A stretch of DNA of 64,000 nucleotides from Streptomyces parvus. GTDB lineage: Bacteria > Actinomycetota > Actinomycetes > Streptomycetales > Streptomycetaceae. A program made the position numbers and the translations under genes. This document shows positions 16,832 to 23,745 of this stretch, one piece after another. Positions within the stretch are counted from its first letter, which is position 1, and every line of letters starts with the position of its first letter. Where the stretch lies: contig NZ_CP135079.1 of the NCBI RefSeq assembly GCF_032121415.1, positions 4,402,001 through 4,466,000 on the forward strand, read 5' to 3'. The notes under the pieces were generated by a model. It was not told where the DNA came from and did not search any database. It saw only the letters and a program-made list of their open reading frames with translations.

Positions 16832-16837
16832 ATCGTA
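16832..16837 (-). promoter_or_regulatory. Putative -10 box, leaderless maf start
   Basis: TACGAT on the minus strand, 7 nt before the maf ATG, no ribosome-binding site. Confidence 0.45.
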
Positions 16838-16924
16838 GAAGGGCCACCGGGCCCCACGGCAGCGGATGCCGGGACCGCGGACGCCGAGTACGCCACGGAT
16901 GCCGAGCACGCCGCGGATGCCGGG

Positions 16925-17053
16925 TCAGCGGATGCCGAGCACGAACATCGCCAGCAGCATCGCCAGCGCCAGCAGCACGCCCGCTCTGCGCATCATCGCC
17001 TGGGCGTCGCGCAGTTCCTTCGGCGGCTTGTTCTCGGGGTCGGACCAGAGCAT
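16925..17053 (-). CDS. 42-residue single-pass membrane protein (MmpB-like)
   Basis: ATG 17053 to TGA 16925. The protein begins MLWSDPENKPPKELRDAQAM, then a Met/Arg-flanked helix of about 18 residues (GVLLALAMLLAMFVLGI) ends the chain. It therefore has a short charged cytoplasmic or external arm and one transmembrane helix. It lies between accE and maf. I recall that proteins like this at this locus are conserved in Streptomyces and have been called morphogenic membrane protein MmpB, but could not verify it. Usual gene callers miss it for length; the reading frame has normal GC3 bias. Confidence 0.7.
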   Translation of the reverse strand: MLWSDPENKPPKELRDAQAMMRRAGVLLALAMLLAMFVLGIR

Positions 17054-17071
17054 GGTTCCGATCCTGCTGCG

Positions 17072-17121
17072 CCGGGCGCCGCCGCGCCTGAGTACGGGTA
17101 CTCAAGAGCGGCGGCGCCCGG
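17072..17121 (-). terminator. Hairpin after accE
   Basis: Outer 14-bp arms (17072-17085 with 17108-17121) enclose a second hairpin, TGAGTAC-gg-GTACTCA (17089-17104). It follows the accE stop by 7 nt and precedes the tiny membrane-protein gene. Confidence 0.75.
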
Positions 17122-17128
17122 TTCCGGC

Positions 17129-17335
17129 TCAGGCGGGCCAGTACGTCCGGGCCCAGGCCCGGGGGCCCGGCCACGGGCGGCCGGTACGGGCGATACGGCC
17201 CGGGTCGGACCACTGCTCGGGCGGCAGCGGGGCCCCGGACGTCACGGCGGACGCGGCGGCGGCACGCGCCTGGACCACCGCCACGGCGGCGGCCAGCTCC
17301 TCCGGGGTGGGGTTGCCCCGTACGACCTTGATCAT
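17129..17335 (-). CDS. accE: Acyl-CoA carboxylase epsilon subunit
   Basis: 68 residues from ATG 17335. It has the typical pattern of actinobacterial AccE/PccE proteins: an N-terminal IKVVRGNPTPEELAAAVAV helix and a C-terminal WSDPGR...PRAWARTYWPA tail. These small subunits bind the carboxyltransferase and stimulate the holoenzyme. It is 44 nt downstream of pccB on the same strand, so one operon is likely. Confidence 0.9.
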   Translation of the reverse strand: MIKVVRGNPTPEELAAAVAVVQARAAAASAVTSGAPLPPEQWSDPGRIARTGRPWPGPRAWARTYWPA

Positions 17336-17379
17336 GGGCAGACCTCTCTGTGCGACAGGGCGGGCAGGCGGGCCGACGG

Positions 17380-18960
17380 CTACAGCGGGATGTTGCCGTG
17401 CTTCTTCGGGGGAAGGGATTCCCGCTTCGTACGGAGTTGACGCAGGCCCTTGACGATGTGGGCCCGGGTGTCGGACGGCATGATCACCCCGTCGACGTAA
17501 CCGCGCTCGGCCGCCACGTACGGGTTGAGCAGCGTGTCCTCGTAGTCCGCCATCAGCTCGGCGCGGGTCGCCTCCGGGTCCTCGGCGGCGGCGATGGTGC
17601 GGCGGTGCAGGATGTTCACCGCGCCCTGCGCGCCCATGACGGCGACCTGCGCGGTCGGCCAGGCGAGGTTGAGGTCGGCCCCCAGGTGCTTGGAGCCCAT
17701 CACGTCGTACGCGCCGCCGAAGGCCTTGCGGGTGATGACGGTGATCAGCGGGACCGTGGCCTCCGCGTAGGCGTAGATCAGCTTCGCGCCGCGCCGGATG
17801 ATGCCGCCGTACTCCTGGTCCACGCCCGGCAGGAAGCCCGGCACGTCCACGAAGGTGATGACGGGGACGTTGAACGCGTCGCAGGTGCGGACGAAGCGGG
17901 CCGCCTTCTCGCTCGCGTTGATGTCCAGGCAACCGGCGAACTGCATCGGCTGGTTGGCGACGATCCCGACCGGGTGGCCCTCGACCCTGCCGAAGCCGGT
18001 GATGATGTTCGGCGCGAACAGGGCCTGGGTCTCCAGGAATTCGGCGTCGTCCAGGACGTGCTCGATCGCGGTGTGCATGTCGTACGGCTGGTTCGCCGAG
18101 TCCGGGATCAGCGTGTCCAGCTCGCGGTCCTCGTCCGTGATCGTGAGGTCCGCCTCCTCCGGGAAGGCCGGGGCCTCGGAGAGGTTGTTCGAAGGCAGGT
18201 ACGAGAGCAGGGACTTGACGTACTCGATGGCGTCCTTCTCGTCGCCCGCCATGTGGTGCGCCACCCCGGAGGTGGTGTTGTGCGTACGGGCGCCGCCCAG
18301 CTCCTCGAAGCCGACGTCCTCACCGGTGACCGTCTTGATGACGTCGGGTCCGGTGATGAACATGTGCGAGGTCTGGTCGACCATGACCGTGAAGTCGGTG
18401 ATCGCGGGGGAGTAGACCGCACCGCCCGCGCACGGGCCGACGATCAGCGAGATCTGCGGGATCACGCCGGAGGCGTGCACGTTGCGGCGGAAGATCTCGG
18501 CGAAGAGGCCGAGTGCCACCACGCCCTCCTGGATGCGCGCGCCGCCGCCGTCGTTGATGCCGATGACCGGGCAGCCGGTCTTCAGCGCGAAGTCCATGAC
18601 CTTGACGATCTTCTCGCCGTAGACCTCGCCGAGCGAGCCGCCGAAGATCGTGAAGTCCTGCGAGTACACGCAGACCGGGCGGCCGTCGACCGTGCCGTAA
18701 CCGGTGACGACCCCGTCCCCGTACGGGCGGTTCTTCTCGATGCCGAAGTTGGTGGAGCGGTGCCGGGCGAACTCGTCGAGCTCCACGAAGGAGCCCTCGT
18801 CCAGGAGCAGCTCGACCCGCTCACGGGCGGTCAGCTTGCCCTTGGCGTGCTGCTTCTCGACCGCGCGGGCCGAACCGGCGTGCGTCGCTTCGTCGATGCG
18901 GCGCGTCAGGTCCGCGAGCTTGCCGGCGGTGGTGTGGATGTCGCTTTGCGGCTCGGACAT
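17380..18960 (-). CDS. pccB: Propionyl-CoA carboxylase beta (carboxyltransferase) subunit
   Basis: 526 residues from ATG 18960. Both crotonase-like carboxyltransferase halves are present: INDGGGARIQEGV and GPCAGGAVYSPAITDF in the first; DVPGFLPGVDQEYGGIIRRGAKL, TRKAFGGAYDVMGSKHLGAD in the second. The residue equivalent to Asp422 of S. coelicolor PccB is Asp419 here (AYDVM), which favours propionyl-CoA over acetyl-CoA. The product, methylmalonyl-CoA, feeds odd-chain metabolism and polyketides. It forms an operon with accE and takes carboxybiotin from AccA2. Confidence 0.94.
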   Translation of the reverse strand: MSEPQSDIHTTAGKLADLTRRIDEATHAGSARAVEKQHAKGKLTARERVELLLDEGSFVELDEFARHRSTNFGIEKNRPYGDGVVTGYGTVDGRPVCVYSQDFTIFGGSLGEVYGEKIVKVMDFALKTGCPVIGINDGGGARIQEGVVALGLFAEIFRRNVHASGVIPQISLIVGPCAGGAVYSPAITDFTVMVDQTSHMFITGPDVIKTVTGEDVGFEELGGARTHNTTSGVAHHMAGDEKDAIEYVKSLLSYLPSNNLSEAPAFPEEADLTITDEDRELDTLIPDSANQPYDMHTAIEHVLDDAEFLETQALFAPNIITGFGRVEGHPVGIVANQPMQFAGCLDINASEKAARFVRTCDAFNVPVITFVDVPGFLPGVDQEYGGIIRRGAKLIYAYAEATVPLITVITRKAFGGAYDVMGSKHLGADLNLAWPTAQVAVMGAQGAVNILHRRTIAAAEDPEATRAELMADYEDTLLNPYVAAERGYVDGVIMPSDTRAHIVKGLRQLRTKRESLPPKKHGNIPL

Positions 18961-19040
18961 CGGGGGAGGCTCCCTGCCTGGTCACGGGGACGACGACCGG
19001 ATGGTGGTCACGGGGGGACGGGCGGTCGTCCGTCCGGCTG

Positions 19041-19118
19041 TGCGGCTACTGACTCGTAACGCGGATGGTGGTTTCTGCTCTGGCGCTGTGTTCGTAACTC
19101 TGCGGTTACTGCCTCGTA
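19041..19118. promoter_or_regulatory. Repeated motif in the pccB-birA divergent control region
   Basis: An 18-bp motif, TGCGG(C/T)TACTG(A/C)CTCGTA, occurs at 19041-19058 and 19101-19118, exactly 60 bp apart. The second copy overlaps an inverted repeat GTAAC-N6-GTTAC (19094-19109). The placement between pccB and birA suggests binding sites for a shared regulator. Confidence 0.45.
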
Positions 19119-19164
19119 GGGTATCGGCGCGCCTCCGGAAAGGCAGTGCGTCCTTTGCCACACC

Positions 19165-19170
19165 TAGGCT
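19165..19170 (+). promoter_or_regulatory. Putative -10 box, leaderless birA start
   Basis: TAGGCT, 7 nt before ATG 19178; no ribosome-binding site precedes the ATG. Confidence 0.5.
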
Positions 19171-19177
19171 GGGTTGC

Positions 19178-20047
19178 ATGACACCACCGGATGCGTCACA
19201 CAGCCGCTGGTCGGACCTCGACCGGCCCCCTCTCAACGTGACCGCGCTGCGCCGCGGCCTGCTGCGGCCCGACGCGCTGTGGGCGTCGCTGGAGGTCGTG
19301 GAGTCCACCGGGTCCACCAACACCGACCTCGCCGAGCGGGCCCGTGCCGGGGCGGTGGCCGAGGGCACGGTGCTGGTCGCCGAGGAGCAGACCGCGGGGC
19401 GCGGACGGCTGGAGCGGAGCTGGACCGCGCCGCCCCGCTCGGGGCTGTTCTTCTCGGTCTACCTGGAGCCGGGCGGCATCCCGGTGGAGCGGTGGGGGTG
19501 GGTGCCGCTGCTGGCCGGGGTCGCCGCGGCGACCGGGCTCGCCAAGTCGGCCGGTGTCGACATGTCGCTCAAGTGGCCCAACGACCTGCTGGTCACGGTG
19601 GAGGGGAAGGAGCGCAAGACCGGCGGCATCCTCGGCGAGTTCGCCGGGGACGGCATCGTCGTGGGCCTCGGCGTCAACGTCTCCCTGCGCGCCGGTGAAC
19701 TGCCCGCCCCCACCGCGGGCTCCCTCGCCCTCGCCGGGGCGGTCTCCACCGACCGGGAGACCCTGCTGCGGGCCGTCCTGCGCTCGGTGGAGCACTGGTA
19801 CGGGGTGTGGAAGGCGGCCGACGGCGACGCGGCCGCGAGCGGGCTCCAGGCCGCCTACGCGGCGGGCTGCGCGACGCTCGACCGGACGGTGCGGGCCGAG
19901 CTGCCGGGGGGTGCTTCCCTGGTCGGCGAGGCGGTCGCGATCGACGGGGACGGCCGGCTGATCCTCTCCGCCGAGGACGGGCTCCAGCAGCCGGTGTCGG
20001 CCGGGGACATCGTCCACCTGCGCGGCGCGGCGGGCGGCCTGACCTGA
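19178..20047 (+). CDS. birA: Biotin-[acetyl-CoA-carboxylase] ligase
   Basis: 289 residues from ATG 19178. It has the biotin protein ligase core: STGSTNTDLAERA, the biotinyl-AMP loop GRGRLERSW, SLKWPNDLL and KTGGILGEF, and a C-terminal SH3-like domain. No N-terminal helix-turn-helix is present, so it is a monofunctional ligase and not a repressor. It activates biotin with ATP and attaches it to the carrier Lys of AccA-type subunits. It is divergent from pccB. Confidence 0.93.
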   Translation: MTPPDASHSRWSDLDRPPLNVTALRRGLLRPDALWASLEVVESTGSTNTDLAERARAGAVAEGTVLVAEEQTAGRGRLERSWTAPPRSGLFFSVYLEPGGIPVERWGWVPLLAGVAAATGLAKSAGVDMSLKWPNDLLVTVEGKERKTGGILGEFAGDGIVVGLGVNVSLRAGELPAPTAGSLALAGAVSTDRETLLRAVLRSVEHWYGVWKAADGDAAASGLQAAYAAGCATLDRTVRAELPGGASLVGEAVAIDGDGRLILSAEDGLQQPVSAGDIVHLRGAAGGLT

Positions 20048-20175
20048 GGGGCCCCGCCCCCCGATGGCGTACGGAGGTGAGAGCGCCTACGCCCGGGATG
20101 TCACGCGCGACGCACCCGCAACGGGCAACCAAGGACGTGAGCCAGAGCACACCTGCCGTATTGTTGAGGCGATCC

Positions 20176-20212
20176 AGCGACAGATCACTGTTGGGGCGAT
20201 CAGCGACAGATC
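20176..20212 (+). promoter_or_regulatory. Direct repeats upstream of the adenylate cyclase gene
   Basis: AGCGACAGATC occurs at 20176-20186 and 20202-20212, 26 bp apart, each preceded by GCGATC. The span ends 38 nt before the GTG start, so it could be a binding site or part of the leader. Confidence 0.45.
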
Positions 20213-20249
20213 GGCAGGCAGTGCGCAGGGAACGGGCAGGAGGCGGCTG

Positions 20250-21440
20250 GTGACCGTCGGCGACACGTCGTCCGGCGCGGGTGAGGAGCCCGGGGCGGAC
20301 TCCTCGGTCCACGCCACACCCCACCACGAGGTCGACCACACGGTGGAGCCGACCGACGACCCCCTCGCCATCCGCCTCGAAGCGCTGATCCTGGGGGCCG
20401 ACCGGCGCTACACGCCCTTCCAGGCGGCCCGCACCGCCGGGGTCTCGATGGATCTGGCCTCCCGGTTCTGGCGGGCCATGGGCTTCGCCGACATCGGCCA
20501 GGCCAAGGCGCTCACCGAGGCCGACGTCCTCGCCCTGCGGCGGCTCGCGGGTCTCGTCGAGGCGGGGCTGCTCAGCGAGCCGATGGCGATCCAGGTCGCC
20601 CGCTCCACCGGGCAGACCACCGCCCGGCTGGCCGAATGGCAGATCGACTCCTTCCTGGAGGGGCTGACCGAGCCGCCCGAGCCCGGCATGACCCGCACCG
20701 AGGTCACGTATCCGCTGGTCGAGCTGTTGCTCCCGGAGCTCCAGGAGTTCCTCGTCTACGTGTGGCGGCGCCAGCTGGCCGCCGCCACCGGGCGGGTCGT
20801 GCAGGCGGCGGACGACGAGGAGATGGTCGACCGGCGGCTCGCGGTCGGCTTCGCGGACCTGGTCGGCTTCACCCGGCTGACCCGGCGCCTGGAGGAGGAG
20901 GAGCTCGGCGAGCTGGTCGAGTCCTTCGAGACGACCGCCGCCGACCTGGTCGCCGCGCACGGCGGCCGGCTCATCAAGACCCTCGGTGACGAGGTCCTCT
21001 TCGCCGCCGACGACGCGGGCACGGCCGCGGAGATAGCGCTCCGGCTGATCGAGGCGATGTCCCAGGACGAGACGATGCCCGCCCTGCGCGTCGGCATCGC
21101 CTTCGGCACGGTCACCACCCGGATGGGCGATGTGTTCGGCACCACGGTGAACCTCGCCAGCCGGCTCACCTCGATAGCTCCGAAGGACGCCGTCCTGGTC
21201 GACGGGGCGTTCGCCAAGGAGCTGGTCCGTCACGGCGACGCCCCCGAGTCCGAGGCGCAGGCCGCAGAGGCCGTCGCCGAACGGGCCCGGCTCGCCGAGA
21301 AGGAGGGCCGCGAGCCCGAGGACCAGCCGCCGCTGCCGACCTACCGCTTCGGGCTCCAGCCGATGTGGCAGCGCCCGGTGCGCGGGCTCGGTGTGGTGGA
21401 GCCGTGGCTGCTGGCCCGCCGGGGCAAGACGGGCTCCTGA
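20250..21440 (+). CDS. cya: Class III adenylate cyclase
   Basis: 396 residues from GTG 20250, with AGGAGG (20238-20243) 6 nt upstream. The N-terminal half is helical, with no membrane segment (ILGADRRYTPFQAARTAGVSMDLASRFWRAMGF). The catalytic domain begins VGFADLVGFTRLTR (first metal Asp), then LIKTLGDEVLFAADD (adenine-binding Lys region and second metal Asp) and VFGTTVNLASRLTS (transition-state Asn/Arg). It makes cAMP from ATP and resembles S. coelicolor Cya (SCO4928 as I recall), which affects spore germination. It lies between birA and an enoyl-CoA hydratase gene on the same strand. Confidence 0.92.
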   Translation: MTVGDTSSGAGEEPGADSSVHATPHHEVDHTVEPTDDPLAIRLEALILGADRRYTPFQAARTAGVSMDLASRFWRAMGFADIGQAKALTEADVLALRRLAGLVEAGLLSEPMAIQVARSTGQTTARLAEWQIDSFLEGLTEPPEPGMTRTEVTYPLVELLLPELQEFLVYVWRRQLAAATGRVVQAADDEEMVDRRLAVGFADLVGFTRLTRRLEEEELGELVESFETTAADLVAAHGGRLIKTLGDEVLFAADDAGTAAEIALRLIEAMSQDETMPALRVGIAFGTVTTRMGDVFGTTVNLASRLTSIAPKDAVLVDGAFAKELVRHGDAPESEAQAAEAVAERARLAEKEGREPEDQPPLPTYRFGLQPMWQRPVRGLGVVEPWLLARRGKTGS

Positions 21441-21503
21441 CCTCTCCCGCCCGTCACGCCCGCGCTTTCGGGCTCGCCCTGTCGGTACGGCGGTCCCCCT
21501 GTC

Positions 21504-21531
21504 TAGGATTCCTGCCGGATAACGCTCGTTA
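21504..21531 (+). promoter_or_regulatory. Promoter -10 and operator-like palindrome of the enoyl-CoA hydratase gene
   Basis: TAGGAT (21504-21509) is a good -10. TAACG-ct-CGTTA (21520-21531) follows just after the expected start of transcription, a position where a TetR-type repressor could block elongation. The -35 is not obvious. Confidence 0.45.
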
Positions 21532-21555
21532 ACGGCTAGGGGCGTCGTCCCACGG

Positions 21556-21588
21556 CTGTCGTCAACCGACAGCGCCGTCAACCGACAG
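21556..21588 (+). repeat. Direct repeat and hairpin in the 5' leader of the hydratase gene
   Basis: GTCAACCGACAG at 21561-21572 and 21577-21588, spaced 16 bp. CTGTCG-tcaac-CGACAG (21556-21572) can form a small hairpin. The second copy ends 10 nt before the ATG, near the ribosome-binding region. Confidence 0.45.
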
Positions 21589-21598
21589 GGGTGCAGCC

Positions 21599-22411
21599 AT
21601 GACCGTCACGTCCGAGCAGCGGTTCGGGGAGTTCGTCGTCGTACGGCGGCACGAGGGGCAGGACCACGTCGCCGAGCTGGTCCTCGACCGCCCCAAGGCC
21701 ATGAACGCCGTCTCCACCGACATGGCCCGCTCGATCGCCGCCGCCTGCGACGCGCTCGGCGCCGACCGGGACGTCCGGGTGACCGTCCTGACCTCCAGCC
21801 ATGAGCGGGCCTTCTGTGTGGGTGCGGACCTCAAGGAGCGCAACTCCTTCTCCGACGCCGACCTCGTCCGCCAGCGGCCCACCGCCCGCGCCGCCTACAC
21901 CGGGGTCCTGGAGCTGCCGATGCCGGTGATCGCCGCCGTGCACGGCTTCGCCCTCGGCGGCGGCTTCGAACTCGCCCTCGCCTGCGATGTGATCGTCGCC
22001 GACGCCACCGCCGTGGTCGGGCTGCCCGAGGTGTCCGTGGGCGTCATCCCGGGCGGCGGCGGTACGCAGTTGCTGCCGCGCCGGGTGGGCGCGGCCCGCG
22101 CCGCCGAGCTGGTGTTCAGCGCCCGGCGCGTCGAGGCCGCCGAGGCGCGCGAACTGGGGCTGGTGGACGAGCTGGTCGCGGCGGGCCGGGACCGCGAGGA
22201 GGCCCTCGCGCTGGGCGCCCGGATCGCCGCCAACTCGCCGGTCGGGCTGCGTGCGGCCAAGAAGGCGCTCCGGCTGGGGCAGGGGCTCGATCTGCGGGCG
22301 GGCCTGGAGGTCGAGGACGCGGCCTGGCGGTCGGTGGCCTTCTCCGGCGACCGGGCGGAGGGCGTGGCCGCGTTCAACGAGAAGCGGCGCCCGAACTGGC
22401 CCGGCGAGTGA
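21599..22411 (+). CDS. Enoyl-CoA hydratase/isomerase family protein
   Basis: 270 residues from ATG 21599. Crotonase fold motifs are present: LDRPKAMNAVSTDMARSIAA, FCVGADLKER (oxyanion loop), VHGFALGGGFELALACD and PEVSVGVIPGGGGTQLLPRRVG (catalytic Glu region). It probably hydrates 2,3-enoyl-CoA in beta-oxidation or a branched-chain pathway; exact substrate unknown. It has its own promoter with a possible TetR-type operator, independent of cya. Confidence 0.88.
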   Translation: MTVTSEQRFGEFVVVRRHEGQDHVAELVLDRPKAMNAVSTDMARSIAAACDALGADRDVRVTVLTSSHERAFCVGADLKERNSFSDADLVRQRPTARAAYTGVLELPMPVIAAVHGFALGGGFELALACDVIVADATAVVGLPEVSVGVIPGGGGTQLLPRRVGAARAAELVFSARRVEAAEARELGLVDELVAAGRDREEALALGARIAANSPVGLRAAKKALRLGQGLDLRAGLEVEDAAWRSVAFSGDRAEGVAAFNEKRRPNWPGE

Positions 22412-22459
22412 CGCCCCGCGTGCGTGACGCAGGGTGATCTTCCCGCGCGAAATAGTGGA

Positions 22460-22483
22460 GATCAGTGACGCACCAAACTGATC
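22460..22483. promoter_or_regulatory. Inverted repeat over the -35 region of the GGDEF gene
   Basis: GATCAGT (22460-22466) and ACTGATC (22477-22483) are exact inverted repeats with a 10-nt spacer. The right arm covers the expected -35. The spacer includes AGTGACGCACC, partly like the BldD box, but a full BldD site is not evident. Confidence 0.5.
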
Positions 22484-22502
22484 AAAAGGGGGTAAATCTA
22501 CA

Positions 22503-22508
22503 TAGGCT
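22503..22508 (+). promoter_or_regulatory. Putative -10 box, leaderless start of the GGDEF gene
   Basis: TAGGCT, 6 nt before ATG 22515; no ribosome-binding site. Confidence 0.5.
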
Positions 22509-22514
22509 GTAGAA

Positions 22515-23669
22515 ATGGGTGGTGACGACGAACGGCTGCGGGCCGTGGTTTCGCTGGCGCAGACCATGGCCGCGGCCCATACGCCGCGCGAATCGTGGCG
22601 GGCGGCGGCGCTGGGCGCCTGCGATGCGCTGAACGGCAGCTTCGCCGCGCTCTCCGTGTGGGAGCGGGACCGGGGCAGGCTGCGGGTGCTGGTGAACGCG
22701 GGGCAACGGGCCGAGGGGGAGGAGGAGTTCCCCGAGGAGGAGGCCTACCCGGTCCACGAGTTCCCGGAGATCACCGAGTTCCTGCACGAGCGCTGGGCCG
22801 GCGGCGGCGAGCCCGACGCCTGGGTGGAGACCGCCGACGGGCCGGCCGGAGCGGGCGGCCCGGCGCGCGGTGCCCGCCGGTACTGCCACCAGCGGGTCGC
22901 CGCGCTGCGGCGGCGTGGCCGGGGCTGCTGCGTGGTCGCGCCGATCGTGCTGCACGGCCGGGCGTGGGGCGAGCTGTATGTGGCGCGACCGGCCGGGCAG
23001 CCCGTCTTCGACCGGGCCGACGCCGACTTCGCGACCGTGCTCGCCGCCGTCGTGGCCTCCGGGATCGCCCAGACCGAACGCCTGGAGGAGGTCCGCAAGC
23101 TGGCCTTCACCGATCCGCTGACCGGCCTCGCCAACCGCCGCGCGGTCGACATCCAGCTCGACGAGGCCGTCGAGCGGCACCGGGTCGACGCCACGGTCGT
23201 CAGCCTCGTCGTCTGCGACCTGAACGGCCTCAAGGCGGTGAACGACACCCACGGCCACGCGGTCGGCGACCGCCTGCTGGAACGTTTCGGCTCGGTGCTG
23301 TCCCTGTGCGGGGCGATGCTGCCGGAGGCGCTCGCGGCGCGGCTCGGCGGCGATGAGTTCTGCCTGCTCGCGGCGGGCCCCCCGGCCGACGCGGTGGTCG
23401 GGGTCGCCACCGAGCTCTGCGACCGGGCGGCGGTGATCGAGCTGGGCGACGGCGTCGCCTGCGGGGTGGCGTCGACCGGCGACCCGATCGGGCCGGTGCG
23501 CTCGGCCCGGCGGCTGTTCCGGCTCGCGGACGCCGCCCAGTACCGGGCCAAGGCCGCCGGCTCCCGGGGTCCGGTGGTGGCCGGGCGGGACGGCGAGGTC
23601 ATCCGGCTCGCGGACTCCCCGCCGAAGTCCGCTCACGACCGGCGCAGACTGCGCGGCAACCGGCCGTGA
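22515..23669 (+). CDS. GAF-GGDEF diguanylate cyclase, soluble
   Basis: 384 residues from ATG 22515. Residues about 1-185 form a GAF-like sensory domain (SWRAAALGACDALNGSFAALSVWERD... GELYVARPAGQPVF). Residues about 195-365 are GGDEF: DPLTGLANRRA, LVVCDLNGLKAVNDTHGHAVGD (metal and base region) and an intact RLGGDEFCLL active site at 278-282. No RxxD inhibitory site lies five residues upstream of GGDEF, so product inhibition by c-di-GMP may be lacking. No membrane segment is seen. It appears orthologous to the GGDEF protein beside hutH in S. coelicolor (CdgE/SCO4931 as I recall). C-di-GMP controls sporulation through BldD in this genus. Confidence 0.9.
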   Translation: MGGDDERLRAVVSLAQTMAAAHTPRESWRAAALGACDALNGSFAALSVWERDRGRLRVLVNAGQRAEGEEEFPEEEAYPVHEFPEITEFLHERWAGGGEPDAWVETADGPAGAGGPARGARRYCHQRVAALRRRGRGCCVVAPIVLHGRAWGELYVARPAGQPVFDRADADFATVLAAVVASGIAQTERLEEVRKLAFTDPLTGLANRRAVDIQLDEAVERHRVDATVVSLVVCDLNGLKAVNDTHGHAVGDRLLERFGSVLSLCGAMLPEALAARLGGDEFCLLAAGPPADAVVGVATELCDRAAVIELGDGVACGVASTGDPIGPVRSARRLFRLADAAQYRAKAAGSRGPVVAGRDGEVIRLADSPPKSAHDRRRLRGNRP

Positions 23670-23709
23670 GCCCGGCGGGTGCCGTAAGGGGCCCTGTGCG
23701 GCAGCAGTA

Positions 23710-23738
23710 GTGACATGGAGGGTTTCAGTCCGTACGCT
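23710..23738 (+). promoter_or_regulatory. hutH promoter (leaderless)
   Basis: -35 GTGACA (23710-23715), 17-nt spacer, -10 TACGCT (23733-23738). The ATG follows after 7 nt. Confidence 0.6.
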
Positions 23739-23745
23739 GCTGAAT

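Noticed and set aside
19094..19109. AccR-type operator in the pccB-birA region
   Set aside because: The sequence is GTAAC-N6-GTTAC, whereas the published AccR motif, as I remember it, is GTTAA-N6-TTAAC; the arms do not match.
22464..22474. BldD operator upstream of the GGDEF gene
   Set aside because: AGTGACGCACC matches only part of the known pseudo-palindrome; kept as a comment and not as a site.
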